The notes under the pieces are model-generated. The model did no database searches and was not told the DNA's origin. It saw nothing but the letters and a program-made list of their open reading frames with translations. This document shows, in pieces, positions 34,874 through 45,284 of a stretch of 64,000 nt of DNA; the stretch's first letter is position 1; each line of letters opens with the position of its first letter. The position numbers and the translations under genes are program-made. Where the stretch lies: assembly GCF_043099315.1 (NCBI RefSeq), contig NZ_CP170748.1, one strand, 5' to 3'. Origin of the DNA: Chlorogloeopsis fritschii. Its GTDB lineage: Bacteria > Cyanobacteriota > Cyanobacteriia > Cyanobacteriales > Nostocaceae.

Positions 34874-36055
34874 ATGGTTCAGATAAATGTTAAGAATACG
34901 ATGAATTTAATTTTCTTCGGTTTTTTTTATTACAGTCCAGACGACTTTTTTGGACAAGACCTTTTAAAAACAGCCGCCAATGTTAGTGAAACGATTTCAG
35001 AAAGCTTTAATGAACTTTGGCAAGAAACTCTTGATGGCAATTTATATATCTCGATGTGTAATGTAGCTACTTTTTTCGCTCTTGCTACACTTATCTTTTT
35101 CATGGTAGAACTTGCCAAAAATTGGATTAATCAAGAAGACATGAAAGCCCTATCAAGTTGGATATGGCCCATCCTTGTGATCGGATTACTAGCTAGTAAT
35201 GGTGCATTACTCAAAAGCGGAACACTTGCAATCCGAGGTTATATCAATATTATCAACAACGATGTACTTAAATTCACAGCAGCTGGCTCAAATCTAGAGG
35301 TAGCTTATAACCGAGCTGTTGGAAATATTTTATTAAAAGACCAAGTAGGAAAAGCAATGGAACGCTGCCGTTCTTTGCCAGGTACAACTGAAGACAAAAT
35401 ACAATGCTTTGACCAAGCAGAAAAAGAACTTAGAAAAACCGCACCCAATCTTTTTAAAGGAGATGCGCCTGGTTCCGGAAGCTGGGAATTCGGACCTCTA
35501 GCAGCTTTAGATGCAGCTAAAGATGCACTGTCAAGTCTAAATCCTGCTGAGATAGGGTCAAAATTAGCTTCAAGCATTACTGGCTACATTGGTGACCAAA
35601 TCGTCTCTTTCGTCAGCGTTCTTTTACTCGGATTAAATGTAGCCTATCAGTGGGGAATCGAATTCACAATGCTGCTAACCGCTCTCCTTGCTCCACTAGC
35701 AGTAGGTGGTTCGCTACTCCCCTACGGTACTAAACCAATTTTCGCCTGGTTAACTGGCTATTTCTCAGTGGGAATGGCAAAACTCTGCTTTAACATCATG
35801 ATCGGGCTGTGCGGACAATTAATCGCTACATCTGAATCCAGTCAGCCAATGATTTTTCTCCTATTTGTAGGTGTGTTTTCTCCCATACTTGCATCTGCAT
35901 TAGCTGCTGGTGGCGGACTCGCAGTTTGGACAGGATTAGGCAAAGCAGCTGAATTTACAGTCGGAGTTGCCACACAAGTTGCTAGTGCTGCCGCAACGAG
36001 TGGTTCCTCAATTGCAATTAATGTATCTAAATCTATCGCCTCAAAAGGTAAATGA
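34874..36055 (+). CDS. VirB6/TrbL-like polytopic membrane protein
   Basis: The 393-residue protein starts with a possible signal-like helix, has helices near residues 60-80 and 95-115, then a soluble loop with Cys residues (AMERCRSLPGTTEDKIQCF), and then several close-packed helices from residue 235 (FVSVLLLGLNVAYQW, FTMLLTALLAPLAVGG, IFLLFVGVFSPILASALAAGGG). This is the topology of VirB6/TrbL, which forms the inner-membrane channel. Start ATG 34874; TTG/ATG alternatives exist. Confidence 0.55.
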   Translation: MVQINVKNTMNLIFFGFFYYSPDDFFGQDLLKTAANVSETISESFNELWQETLDGNLYISMCNVATFFALATLIFFMVELAKNWINQEDMKALSSWIWPILVIGLLASNGALLKSGTLAIRGYINIINNDVLKFTAAGSNLEVAYNRAVGNILLKDQVGKAMERCRSLPGTTEDKIQCFDQAEKELRKTAPNLFKGDAPGSGSWEFGPLAALDAAKDALSSLNPAEIGSKLASSITGYIGDQIVSFVSVLLLGLNVAYQWGIEFTMLLTALLAPLAVGGSLLPYGTKPIFAWLTGYFSVGMAKLCFNIMIGLCGQLIATSESSQPMIFLLFVGVFSPILASALAAGGGLAVWTGLGKAAEFTVGVATQVASAAATSGSSIAINVSKSIASKGK

Positions 36056-36065
36056 TTAATCAATT

Positions 36066-36848
36066 ATGGTTAAATCAAAAACAAAATCGCAACCGCTTCG
36101 CCTCCTCAGTTACGGTCAATCGACTTCAACACCAGTTGCGATCGCAACTGGTGTAGGTGCAGGAGCAGGCATACTTTCTCTTCTACTACAATTTATAGTT
36201 TTTGGAATAAGTTCTGGTACAAACCGTTATGTCAAAGGCATGACAGTTGTTCAACTCCAAGATGGTTCTATCTCCCCTGGAAGATTTGTCGGCCCCTACG
36301 AACGTGATGACGAAACTATTAAAAGATTTATCTCAGATAGCATGATTAAAATGTTCGGTTGGAACGGAATTATCGAAGCAACCGAAAATGGTGAAAACAT
36401 CACCAAACAGGATAAAGGAATAGATATCCAGACAAAAAGAAATAACAGAAAAAAAATTCCAACTAGAGCCTGGGAAGCAGCATTTGCACTATCTGAAAAT
36501 CAAGATTTTCGGGCAAATTTTATTAAAAAATTAGCAGAAATTGTTCCAAGTGGTGTATTTAACGGTGAAGTTCAAGTCTCACTCGTAACTCGCCATATCT
36601 CCGAACCCAGAAAAATTAAAGATGGAAGATGGGAAGTTGATTATATCGGTACGCTGGTAAGCTTTAATAGAAGCGAAAACCAAGGTAAAGGAATCGCCTT
36701 CAACAAAACAATTACTGTCGAGGCTATTGATACTCCCAAGTTGCCAGCCAAACCAACCGAATTTGATAAAAAAATTCATTTAGCTAGACGCTCAGGTCTG
36801 GAGATTACCCAAATCGTTGATTATAACCTCGGTAAAAAAGAAAAGTAA
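36066..36848 (+). CDS. VirB8-like inner-membrane protein
   Basis: A single membrane segment (residues 24-45, GVGAGAGILSLLLQFIVFGI) is followed by a periplasmic domain that has RAWEAAFALSENQDFR, then GRWEVDYIGTLVSF, consistent with the NTF2-like VirB8 domain (W-x-V-x-Y/F-x-G/V-x-x). VirB8 bridges the pilus and inner-membrane complex. Sequence similarity in this family is low, so the assignment depends on order (between VirB6- and VirB10-like genes) and topology. Confidence 0.5.
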   Translation: MVKSKTKSQPLRLLSYGQSTSTPVAIATGVGAGAGILSLLLQFIVFGISSGTNRYVKGMTVVQLQDGSISPGRFVGPYERDDETIKRFISDSMIKMFGWNGIIEATENGENITKQDKGIDIQTKRNNRKKIPTRAWEAAFALSENQDFRANFIKKLAEIVPSGVFNGEVQVSLVTRHISEPRKIKDGRWEVDYIGTLVSFNRSENQGKGIAFNKTITVEAIDTPKLPAKPTEFDKKIHLARRSGLEITQIVDYNLGKKEK

Positions 36849-36870
36849 TTAGTAATTACTCAATAAAAAT

Positions 36871-38745
36871 ATGTTGCAGTTACAAGACGACACTCCAAAT
36901 CATCATAAATTTTCTTCTGTAGATAGTCTTCTACCAATTGATGAAGATAAAAAACCTGTAGAAGATGGAATAGCAAGTACGGAAGATGAGGTAGTTGACG
37001 AAGAGGAAATTGAAGCAGAAGACCCTGCATTAGTACAAACCAAACACGATTTTGTCACATCTCCCTGGTCAAGATTGGGTATCATCGGAGGTGCATTTGG
37101 AGTAGGTTTTATACTCATGTTTGTCGTTCTCAACGGGATGATAAACGGCGGTGGCAATAATGCTCAAAAACCAGAAGTAATCCCTACTTCCACTCCCACA
37201 GTTACCTCATCTGAAAAAGAAGAAGGGGATATTTACGCCAAACTCGCTCTCGCCAAACAGCAAGAAGAACTCGACGCGTTAAATGGTAAAAAAGGCGAGA
37301 AGGAAGACGAAGTGGAAGATATTGAGGAGGATAAATCTAAAGAAAAAGCGCGCCCTACTCGACAACAAAAGGTAGTTACAGGGCAAACTACCCCTACTTC
37401 CAGAAGGCACGTATATGGGAAACAAGACCCTGAACCAGTTGGGATAAGACGCACAAAAGCCGCTTCCCAACCAATACCATCTCTGCGTCCTAGCGCCCCT
37501 TTGCCAAAAAATCCTTCTCCTAAGAGTTCCAGCCTTGCTCCCAATCTACTGGCAAAAGTTACCAAACAAACAGCTAATGACAACCAAACCATTGCCAAAG
37601 ACCCCCTCGCCGAGCTCGAACGCCTGCGTAGTCTAGGTTCGGTTGGTCGGGTTGAGTATACGTTAGCCAGCACTACTGTAAGCGAATCCACAAACACAAC
37701 AGTAGAAGAAGTGAGTGCAACTGAAGAAACAGTAAGTCCAGCACAACAAAATACCAATCGCTCTCGTCGTCGCCGTAGCCGCCGCAGCGAGAATACCGAA
37801 ACAGTTACCAATACCTCTAATCAAGTTGAAGAACTGCGCCCGCGTTGGCAACCTGTAAATACAAACGACAGTACTCCAGAATATACAAATACTAGTGACG
37901 GACAGAACAATCAAGCCGTGCCAGTTATTTATAGCTTCTCGGTAAAAGAGCCACAAATTAGCTTAGAACTTGACAAAGAAAAGACCGTAGAATCCAGTTT
38001 TGCTAGTAATAAAGAAAACAACTCCACTCAGCAAATCGAACAAGTTGCAAATAACTACCTGCCAGAAGAAGCACAGATACTCCAAGAAACACAACCGCAG
38101 TATTTAGTTGTCGGTTCGTTTGCAAGTGCAACCCTGGTAACTCCGCTCGTTATGCCCCAAACCAGTAATAACGCTCGTTCCCAAGAACAGACAAATACAT
38201 TACGGTTTGTCGCCCGGTTGAACGAGCCGCTTTATAACAATACTGGTGAGATTGCCATTCCCGCAGGAACGCAGGTAACTATCGCTATGATTTCGGTTGA
38301 TAGCACATCAGGCGTGCGTGCCGAAGTCGCGGCCATCCTCAAAGACGGCACAGAATATCCTCTATCACCTGGAACGATATCAGTTTTGGGAGAGGCAGGT
38401 TCACCCCTAATCGCCAGACCTCACGACGACAAGGGATCTGAAATTGCCAAATATGACGCCACCTTGGGGACAATAGCTGGTCTTGCCAAAGTAGGGGAAA
38501 TTATCAACCAGCCGGATGAAGAAGTCACAGAAGATTTGCCTTTAGGTGGGACAAGAACCCGCAGCCGCAATAACAACAGCAACCTTGCAGCTGCCTTCCT
38601 TGAAGGTGCCTTTAGCAAACTTAGCGAAACAGTTAGCAAGCGGACAGAGCGTGCCACTGATGAAATCAACCGCCGTCCTAACGTCTGGTATGTACCTAAA
38701 AATACCAAAGTTACTATTAAAGTCGATAGGTCAATCAAACTGTGA
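36871..38745 (+). CDS. virB10: VirB10/TrbI-like core complex protein
   Basis: An acidic cytoplasmic N-terminus precedes one membrane helix (residues 70-92, LGIIGGAFGVGFILMFVVL). A 350-residue Pro/Ser/Lys-rich linker with RRRRSRRSENTE follows, and then the TrbI domain: FVARLNEPLYNNTGEI, then IPAGTQVTIAM, ending YVPKNTKVTIKVDRSI. VirB10 spans the envelope and forms the outer-membrane pore. The unusually long, repeat-like linker is typical for cyanobacteria with a thick peptidoglycan. It overlaps the next gene by four bases. Confidence 0.8.
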   Translation: MLQLQDDTPNHHKFSSVDSLLPIDEDKKPVEDGIASTEDEVVDEEEIEAEDPALVQTKHDFVTSPWSRLGIIGGAFGVGFILMFVVLNGMINGGGNNAQKPEVIPTSTPTVTSSEKEEGDIYAKLALAKQQEELDALNGKKGEKEDEVEDIEEDKSKEKARPTRQQKVVTGQTTPTSRRHVYGKQDPEPVGIRRTKAASQPIPSLRPSAPLPKNPSPKSSSLAPNLLAKVTKQTANDNQTIAKDPLAELERLRSLGSVGRVEYTLASTTVSESTNTTVEEVSATEETVSPAQQNTNRSRRRRSRRSENTETVTNTSNQVEELRPRWQPVNTNDSTPEYTNTSDGQNNQAVPVIYSFSVKEPQISLELDKEKTVESSFASNKENNSTQQIEQVANNYLPEEAQILQETQPQYLVVGSFASATLVTPLVMPQTSNNARSQEQTNTLRFVARLNEPLYNNTGEIAIPAGTQVTIAMISVDSTSGVRAEVAAILKDGTEYPLSPGTISVLGEAGSPLIARPHDDKGSEIAKYDATLGTIAGLAKVGEIINQPDEEVTEDLPLGGTRTRSRNNNSNLAAAFLEGAFSKLSETVSKRTERATDEINRRPNVWYVPKNTKVTIKVDRSIKL

Positions 38746-39566
38746 AACTCAGATATATAGACAGCTTTAGTTTAATTACCCCCTGCGCGATCGCCTCTGT
38801 ACTTACACTAAATCAAGTTGTACTGGCCAATACTATCCGTCAAGTTGCAGCGTCCCAGGTGTCAGGGGAAAATGCCAAATTGCAGACAGTTAAAGTCTGG
38901 CCCGGGCATGGGGTATCGATTTCATTTTACCGCACCGGAGAAACTATCAAGAAAATCTGGTTGGATGACCCCTCAAAGTTTGTTTTTGATGTAGATGGAT
39001 GCTTGGAAGGGTTAGGCAGATGTTCTGGGAAGAGTACAGGGGCTGGATTTATACACATCCGCCGGATCGAGAAAGTCAAAATACCTGGTTTGCCACCAGC
39101 TTCCTACGGCGCACACATGACGGTAATCACCGAAGCTGGAGGAACGCGCAAATCTTATCATTTTCGGATAGTATCAGGCACTGGCGCACCACAGTACAGC
39201 CAAATTGAAATTATTGGCGATACAACACCAAACAAACCTGAACAGGTAGAACCAAAAGTTAGTTATCTCGCCCTATCTGACAGCAGGTATATCGCCAAAG
39301 GAATGCAAGTTGCACTTTATAAGCAGTGGATTACTGTGGATAGCAAACTTTGGAAGCGGCTGAATCAACTTGTTGAGTTACGTTCCCAAGGAGAGGAACT
39401 AGTCATCGCCGCCAGCAATGCCGGAGTATCAATGCAGTTGGTTGAAAAACTCATGTCGCTAGGAGGAAAACGCTTCATAGAAATGCCTCCTCTCAACGTC
39501 GATACAAATAATACCCAACTTGGACAACCTACATCGCCGAATCTAGTTGTTGAAAGCAAGAGATAA
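38742..39566 (+). CDS. virB9: VirB9/TrbG-like protein
   Basis: A signal peptide ends at about residue 30 (VLTLNQVVLA). The body carries KVWPGHGVSISFYRTGETIK, KIWLDDPSKFVFDVD, then ASYGAHMTVITEAGG and YHFRIV, as in the N-terminal beta domain of VirB9/TrbG. The C-terminal tail binds VirB7/VirB10 in known systems. It overlaps VirB10 by four bases (ATGA) and is followed three bases later by the next gene. The order B10 then B9 is reversed from the Agrobacterium virB operon. Confidence 0.65.
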   Translation: MKLRYIDSFSLITPCAIASVLTLNQVVLANTIRQVAASQVSGENAKLQTVKVWPGHGVSISFYRTGETIKKIWLDDPSKFVFDVDGCLEGLGRCSGKSTGAGFIHIRRIEKVKIPGLPPASYGAHMTVITEAGGTRKSYHFRIVSGTGAPQYSQIEIIGDTTPNKPEQVEPKVSYLALSDSRYIAKGMQVALYKQWITVDSKLWKRLNQLVELRSQGEELVIAASNAGVSMQLVEKLMSLGGKRFIEMPPLNVDTNNTQLGQPTSPNLVVESKR

Positions 39567-39568
39567 CT

Positions 39569-41047
39569 ATGGAAACCAGAGATTTCATAACAGACAACCA
39601 AATAATTAAAGTAATATATATTACAAACGAAGAAATAAACCAACAGAAAAACACCATCCAAGTAAATGATGAAATAGCCGCAATTGTCCCGGTACAAACA
39701 AAAGTAGCCAGCCAGCCGAAAAGCTTACCCAGCAAGGGATACCAATGGCGGGAACAAAAAATGAATACATGGCGGTATCTCATGGCTGCTGGGATGATAG
39801 CAGGACTCGTCCTGCACGGGTTAATCCGGTTTGGAGGTAATTACAATATCGGTAGTCTTCTATTTGGAGAGAAAGCTTTAGCCCAGACAGTTGCATCGAA
39901 GTATTCAAATTTGAATCATTCGGTTAATCTTACCAAACAAGCCAAAACCGCCAATAAACAACCTATCGCAGTTAAATACGTCAACGGTGCACCTACTCCT
40001 GATTGGAGTAATATCACGTTCAAAAATATGAAGTTTGGGGAAGGGGGTAGTGTTGAATTCCCCAATATCAACAATCCTGGGATGAAGGAAAGCCGCACCT
40101 GGAGTGCCGGACAAAGCCTTTCCGAAGTCATGGAATTAGGCGATTTTGAGGCAACTGAGTTCAATATTGAAGATTTCACGCTTGAAGACATCGCCAACAT
40201 CACAGGTATTAAACTCAAAGACCTCAAACTATCTGACTTTGAGACACTAAAGTGGCAAACACTCGAAGACCTTGCTTTATCTATTCCTAATTTAGAAGAT
40301 TTGGAAGTGGGAGCAATCCCACCAATTCAAGAACTAGTAACCAAAGTTACAGGCAACGCCGCAGATTACCAAACTGTTGGTGAGGTGTTAGACAACTATC
40401 CCGAACTGGGAGAAGCCGAACTCGGTAAGTATGTCAAACTCGATAAGTATAAGCTAACCAGCATCCCTGGCATTGAGGATGCACAGCTAAAAGACTTCAC
40501 GAACTGGCAAAACACAACAATTGATCAGGTTCCAGGATTAGTTGATGTTCCGTTTGACCAGTTCCCCAATGTACCAATTCCCGATGTTAGCTTTATCGGC
40601 AAGGTAGACTTACCCCTCGGTTCGCTTGAAAGCGGACGCTGGAAATCAATAAGCGGTAGCTATCAAGCTGGGTTCAACGTTTCGTGCGAGAAAAGGTGTG
40701 GTCATATCGAAGTTTCGGGGAGTGATATAGTCGTTGGTGCACAGTGGATGTCTGGTAAAGACCAAAAGGTAAAAGGCGGGTTCGGCATTTTGGGGAACCT
40801 TAACGGCGGAAAAGAACCTACAGGAAGACATCCCTTCGGCAAATCATTCAAACAAGTCATTTGGGACATTAACGAGGCGGACGGCAGTATTAGCACCGCA
40901 ATGTTCTTCCGTATCTGCAAGCGTGGATGGATTGATTTAGGCTGCTCGCCTTACTTCATTGGCCCCGTTCCCTTCTTCACCTATCGGGAAATAGATCCAA
41001 TTATCCTTGGTACTCCCCTCAGCGTGCCCAAAAAAGTAACCCCCTAA
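39569..41047 (+). CDS. Unknown envelope protein of the transfer locus, 492 aa
   Basis: I do not recognise the family. There is a membrane anchor at residues 69-85 (YLMAAGMIAGLVLHGLI). A large extracytoplasmic domain follows, which contains a run of short Leu/Asp-rich repeats (NIEDFTLEDIANITG, LKDLKLSDFETLKW, TLEDLALSIPNLEDL, then others with P-x-x-D). The C-terminal 150 residues have two Cys (NVSCEKRCGHIEV) and further Cys near CKRGWIDLGCSPYF, probably in disulfides. Its place between VirB9 and VirD4 suggests a cyanobacterium-specific part of the T4SS, for example an outer surface or adhesin subunit. Confidence 0.5.
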   Translation: METRDFITDNQIIKVIYITNEEINQQKNTIQVNDEIAAIVPVQTKVASQPKSLPSKGYQWREQKMNTWRYLMAAGMIAGLVLHGLIRFGGNYNIGSLLFGEKALAQTVASKYSNLNHSVNLTKQAKTANKQPIAVKYVNGAPTPDWSNITFKNMKFGEGGSVEFPNINNPGMKESRTWSAGQSLSEVMELGDFEATEFNIEDFTLEDIANITGIKLKDLKLSDFETLKWQTLEDLALSIPNLEDLEVGAIPPIQELVTKVTGNAADYQTVGEVLDNYPELGEAELGKYVKLDKYKLTSIPGIEDAQLKDFTNWQNTTIDQVPGLVDVPFDQFPNVPIPDVSFIGKVDLPLGSLESGRWKSISGSYQAGFNVSCEKRCGHIEVSGSDIVVGAQWMSGKDQKVKGGFGILGNLNGGKEPTGRHPFGKSFKQVIWDINEADGSISTAMFFRICKRGWIDLGCSPYFIGPVPFFTYREIDPIILGTPLSVPKKVTP

Positions 41048-41153
41048 GTTTCCTCAATCTCCTCAACACACCAATACGAAATACGAGGAAATATGCAATG
41101 AAAAAATCGCATATTTCTTCGATTTCCTTATGCAAAATTAACGCATATTAATT

Positions 41154-42920
41154 ATGAATTACTTATTGGCAACAGCCAAAACTAAAACTGTTAGGGAAGT
41201 AAAGGCTGATAAAAAAAGCAGCAATCAAGACTTTAGTAAATATACAGATAAGCTAATCTCACCCCAAGGCTTGGTACTTGCAGGGGGAATTGGCTTATTG
41301 TTGCTTTTACAGCTTTTTAGTAATGGCAAAAAAGGCAAGCTTGCTACTAGCTATTGGGGTGGAGCAAAGGAAACCGCCCAAGCTAAGAAAAAAGCTCTCA
41401 AACAAATCACTTCTCCTAAATACGACAGTGCCAGCTTGTATATTGGAGTACATAGATATAAAGGTCAAAAACCACCAAAGGGGAGTGGGGGAGTCCCTGT
41501 TTATGTACCCGATGTCCAACGCGGGACTGCCGTAATTGGTGCACCTGGTAGCGGTAAATCTTTCTCAGCTATTAACCCGATGATTTACTCAGCAATTGAC
41601 CAAGGTTTTGGTATTATTATATACGATTTTAAATACCCCAGTCAAGCCAAAATCGCCAGTTACGCTAAATCAAAGGGGTATGACGTACATATCTTCGCAC
41701 CGGGATTTCCTGAATCGGAGGTATGTAACCCAATCGATTTTTTACGCGACAGTAGTGATGCTGAGACTGCACGGCAGTTAGCTACAGTTATCAACAAAAA
41801 CTTCCGCCTGTTAGGAAATGCCTCTGAAGATGCATTCTTTGGCCCCGCCGGCGACCAGTTGACGCAGGCTATTTTAATGCTAACCAAAGAGTTTGGTGAG
41901 TACGCAGACATTATGACCGCAGCGGCTATCCTGTCGAGCGAAAAGATGGTCGAACGCCTAATGGCTGCTAGCCTTAACCCGTGGATACGGATAGCTTTTG
42001 GTCAATTATTTAGCTCGGCTGGCTCGGAAAAGACCATCGCCGGTATCGCAGGTACCGCTAGTTTAATGTTTACCCGCTTCATGGCGAAAAACACTCTCGG
42101 TTGCTTTATTGGTAAGACTACCTTGCCACTGGAGGTAGGCAAGAAGCAGATGATTATATTTGGGTTGGACAGGGAACGTAGAGATGCAGTGGGTCCTTTG
42201 ATGACCTCTATTATGCATATGACCGTCGCCCGCAGTATCGCCAAAAAGCGGAAAGAAACTGGGCCGCTTGTGGTTTCTGTCGATGAACTGCCGTCAATTT
42301 TCTTACCAGACTTATTTAAGTGGCTCAACGAATCACGTTCTGAAGGATTCTGCGGTATCCTCGGTTGGCAAAACATGGGACAGTTAGAAAAAATCTATGG
42401 TAAGGAAATCGCCAAAGCTATCCTCGGTGCGTGCGGTACAAAGTTTGTGTTCAACCCAGGTGAAGAAGAATCCGCAAGGATTTTTAGTGCTTACCTTGGT
42501 GAAGAAGAAATTAAATATAAGCAGAAATCCCGGTCAATGGATGGGGGGAAAACTAGTATTTCAATCTCCGACCAAGAGAAAACTCGGAAATTATTTGAGC
42601 CTGCTCAGTTTCTCAAGTTACCACCCGGTAAATGCGTATTTATTAACCCTGCTTATGATAATAGAAAAGAGGGTTCTGTACCCATATTAAAAAATATTAA
42701 AGTACCAAAATATATCATTGGACTGGAGGAAGAAAACAGCAAAAATTGGGACAAACTTATCAATAAGCTTGCTCGTAAAAGTACTCAAAAACGACCAACT
42801 CAAGAAGATTTAGATATTAGGATAAAAGAGGTAGATAAGCGTTTCCCGATTCCCCAAGCACCCGTACAAGCAGGAAATGCACCATTGCCTGTGGATAGCT
42901 ATAAGGAATTTTTCTCATGA
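41154..42920 (+). CDS. virD4: VirD4/TraG coupling ATPase
   Basis: One N-terminal membrane helix (residues 37-53, GLVLAGGIGLLLLLQLF) is followed by Walker A VIGAPGSGKSFSAINPMI, IIIYDFKYPSQAK, then Walker B PLVVSVDELPSIF and the R/Q-rich NESRSEGFCGILGWQNM. This is the T4CP family, which delivers the relaxase-DNA complex to the channel. At 588 residues it is complete. It starts 106 bases after the 492-aa gene. No relaxase was recognised in the window. Confidence 0.9.
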   Translation: MNYLLATAKTKTVREVKADKKSSNQDFSKYTDKLISPQGLVLAGGIGLLLLLQLFSNGKKGKLATSYWGGAKETAQAKKKALKQITSPKYDSASLYIGVHRYKGQKPPKGSGGVPVYVPDVQRGTAVIGAPGSGKSFSAINPMIYSAIDQGFGIIIYDFKYPSQAKIASYAKSKGYDVHIFAPGFPESEVCNPIDFLRDSSDAETARQLATVINKNFRLLGNASEDAFFGPAGDQLTQAILMLTKEFGEYADIMTAAAILSSEKMVERLMAASLNPWIRIAFGQLFSSAGSEKTIAGIAGTASLMFTRFMAKNTLGCFIGKTTLPLEVGKKQMIIFGLDRERRDAVGPLMTSIMHMTVARSIAKKRKETGPLVVSVDELPSIFLPDLFKWLNESRSEGFCGILGWQNMGQLEKIYGKEIAKAILGACGTKFVFNPGEEESARIFSAYLGEEEIKYKQKSRSMDGGKTSISISDQEKTRKLFEPAQFLKLPPGKCVFINPAYDNRKEGSVPILKNIKVPKYIIGLEEENSKNWDKLINKLARKSTQKRPTQEDLDIRIKEVDKRFPIPQAPVQAGNAPLPVDSYKEFFS

Positions 42921-42967
42921 TAAATACAAAACTTATCAGTATTTCTCGATAGATTACCAAAACCACC

Positions 42968-45129
42968 ATGTTCGACACCCAGCAACAAAAAATAACAGAT
43001 AACTATCTTCAAATAACCAGTACCACCAGCCAAGCAGCTTTAGATTTAGCCAAAATCCTGATTGAGACTTATAAAAAGATTAGGGAAATACTTAAAGAAA
43101 GAGAAGAAGCAGATAAAATCGCAATCACAATTGGTAAGGATACTTACAATCTGATCCCCGATGAATCTACCCCTGGAGCTTACAAATGGCAAAAAATAGA
43201 CTTATGCGACCCTCAAAATCATCAAGTTATTACCCAAGGAGAAGGCGCACAAATAACAGATTTTCAAGCCCAAACTATTGCCATTCATCTAGTACAAGAT
43301 GTACCAGATTTAGATGATAATCAACCTGGAGATTACGAAGCAGCTATTAAAATAACTGCCTATACCTCTTCAGGTAATAAAATTATCATTTATGAACAAG
43401 ATGATGAAGGTAAATGTAGGACTAACTTAATTACAAAAAACCTTTCTCAAGATGAAATTATTGATGTAGCTTACGAACCAATAGTAAAGTTACTACCTGC
43501 TTCATCTGATATTGTCAAGAATTACCAAGATACTAAAGAATTTATAGAAGGTCAGGAAAGCGATTTACAATCTGAAACTAATGTAGATAACCAACCTTCA
43601 AATCTCGAAAATTCTGAGTCCACTGTATCAACTATACCCCCAGAAACAGTAGAAAATCAGCCAGGTAAAGTAGAAGAAAACCTCAAAGAATTTGTCAGCA
43701 GTAATCTTCAGGAAAAAGTAGAAAATAAAGAAAACTATACTTCAGAAGAAATACCAGTTACCAGTAATAAAAAGCTCGTTGAGGAAGAAGAGAAAAGCGC
43801 AATCGCAAAGCGCGCAACCCCCAAAAAGGAAAGTTTGGAGGAAGAGGAACAATATGCTGCCGAGTATACTTACCAACAGGTAGCAAAAACGCCAAGGGTA
43901 GAACCACAAGCGCAGCAGTGGGCACGCCAGGTAGAAGTACCTGTATACGAGATAAAAAACAAACAAGCCCAAAAAGAACGCTACAACGGCGAAAACAAAG
44001 ATATCGCCAAAGCTGCAACCGAGATGCTAAAAAAATACGGCACCATTGAGCAGGATGGTTCCCGCATTTATAGAAGTGATGCCTTTGTAATTCGGCAAGA
44101 GGGAGACACTATTAACATTCACCGCCGCAGTGACGAACTTCACTCTTGGAAAAATTCACTCTTTGAGTTCAAACCCGGTAAGGGAAACAAAGAACCCAAA
44201 TTTACCAAACACAATCAAGAAATGTTAGGCGTGGAACGCCAAGAATTCCTGATGGTAGGCGAACACCTGCAAGATAAGGGAACGCTACCCGATCTCAGTA
44301 CTTCAGACATCCGAGATGTAGCTAACACCCTCGGCAGTCTCGCTCCCGTTGGCACTATCAAAACCCTAGAAGTGTTCAAACAAAACGAGATGTTGGACAC
44401 TCTCAACAATACACTTTTGGCAGTGGGGAAAGATGAACTTACTGTAGGGGAATTTACCATTAAGCGCACCCGCGACCCCCAAGGCAAGAAAGCCAGCTTG
44501 CAATTGTTTAAAAAGACTGAGGAAAGGGGTACTCAGGAATTAGTCAAGTTCGAGTTAACCAAAACAGAGGAGGGGATAAAAAAAGAAGTCGCCAAGATGA
44601 ATATCAGCGATTATGACATCAACCAGGTAAAGTTTATTGCCCAAAACGCCAGCAAACTCAATCTTGAACAGATATTCGAGGGCGGACAAACAGCACAAGT
44701 CCAACAACCCCCTGCCCAAGAACCCCAACAAATCCAAAGTGCAGGCGATATCCCTGTTAAAGTACATCCTTACATTGCTCAAGAGTGGGCAGAGATGACA
44801 AAAAAAGGAGCCTTGCCTGGGGAGGGGTCCTCAACCAGGGTAATGAGGAAATCCTACAAAAGCTTAAAGACAACAATGGTAAGTTGCCGCTTGCAGACCA
44901 GCGGGAAATGTACCTCAAAATCATGACCCACAAAACAAACGAGGCACAAAGGCTTGGGGAAAGCACTATTGAGTTCACCCGCCTCAAATACATCATGCAG
45001 GACTTGCAACAATGGCGGGCTGAAGAAATCAAACAGCAGTTTACCCCCACCCAGGTTGTTAGCTTCCCTCAAAAGCAAACAGTCGCCGCTGCTACACCTC
45101 AAGGGAAATCCAAAGGAATAGAAATGTAA
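42968..45129 (+). CDS. Large plasmid protein of unknown function, needs a -1 frameshift
   Basis: The first segment (42968-44926, 652 aa) has an N-terminal domain (LAKILIETYKKIREIL), a Ser/Glu-rich linker, and a C-terminal domain with IYRSDAFVIRQEGDTI that recurs in cyanobacterial plasmid proteins. Near its end the frame diverges into non-coding text. The second frame (44785-45129) reads GGVLNQGNEEILQKLKDN, then EMYLKIMTHKTNEAQ. They join at A AAA AAA G (44799-44807), a slippery heptamer that gives a -1 shift, with GGAG just after it. Either programmed frameshifting or a lost base explains it. I cannot name the family; it follows VirD4, so a transfer role is likely. Confidence 0.55.
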
Positions 45130-45284
45130 ACTTCACCGCAGAAATCCCTTGGGAATTATAGGGTGTGAAAGCCCACCAGTGATGGGTTGAAATTCAACAA
45201 AACTTCATCCTAGTTAAAAGCAAAAAAATATAAATCACTACATGCGAGCTGACGCAGTTAGATCAAAAACAACTAGTTAGCCGT

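Noticed and set aside
45130..45284. GGGTGTGAAAGCCC text resembling group II intron domain I
   Set aside because: Only one short match; no domain V or maturase near, so not called.
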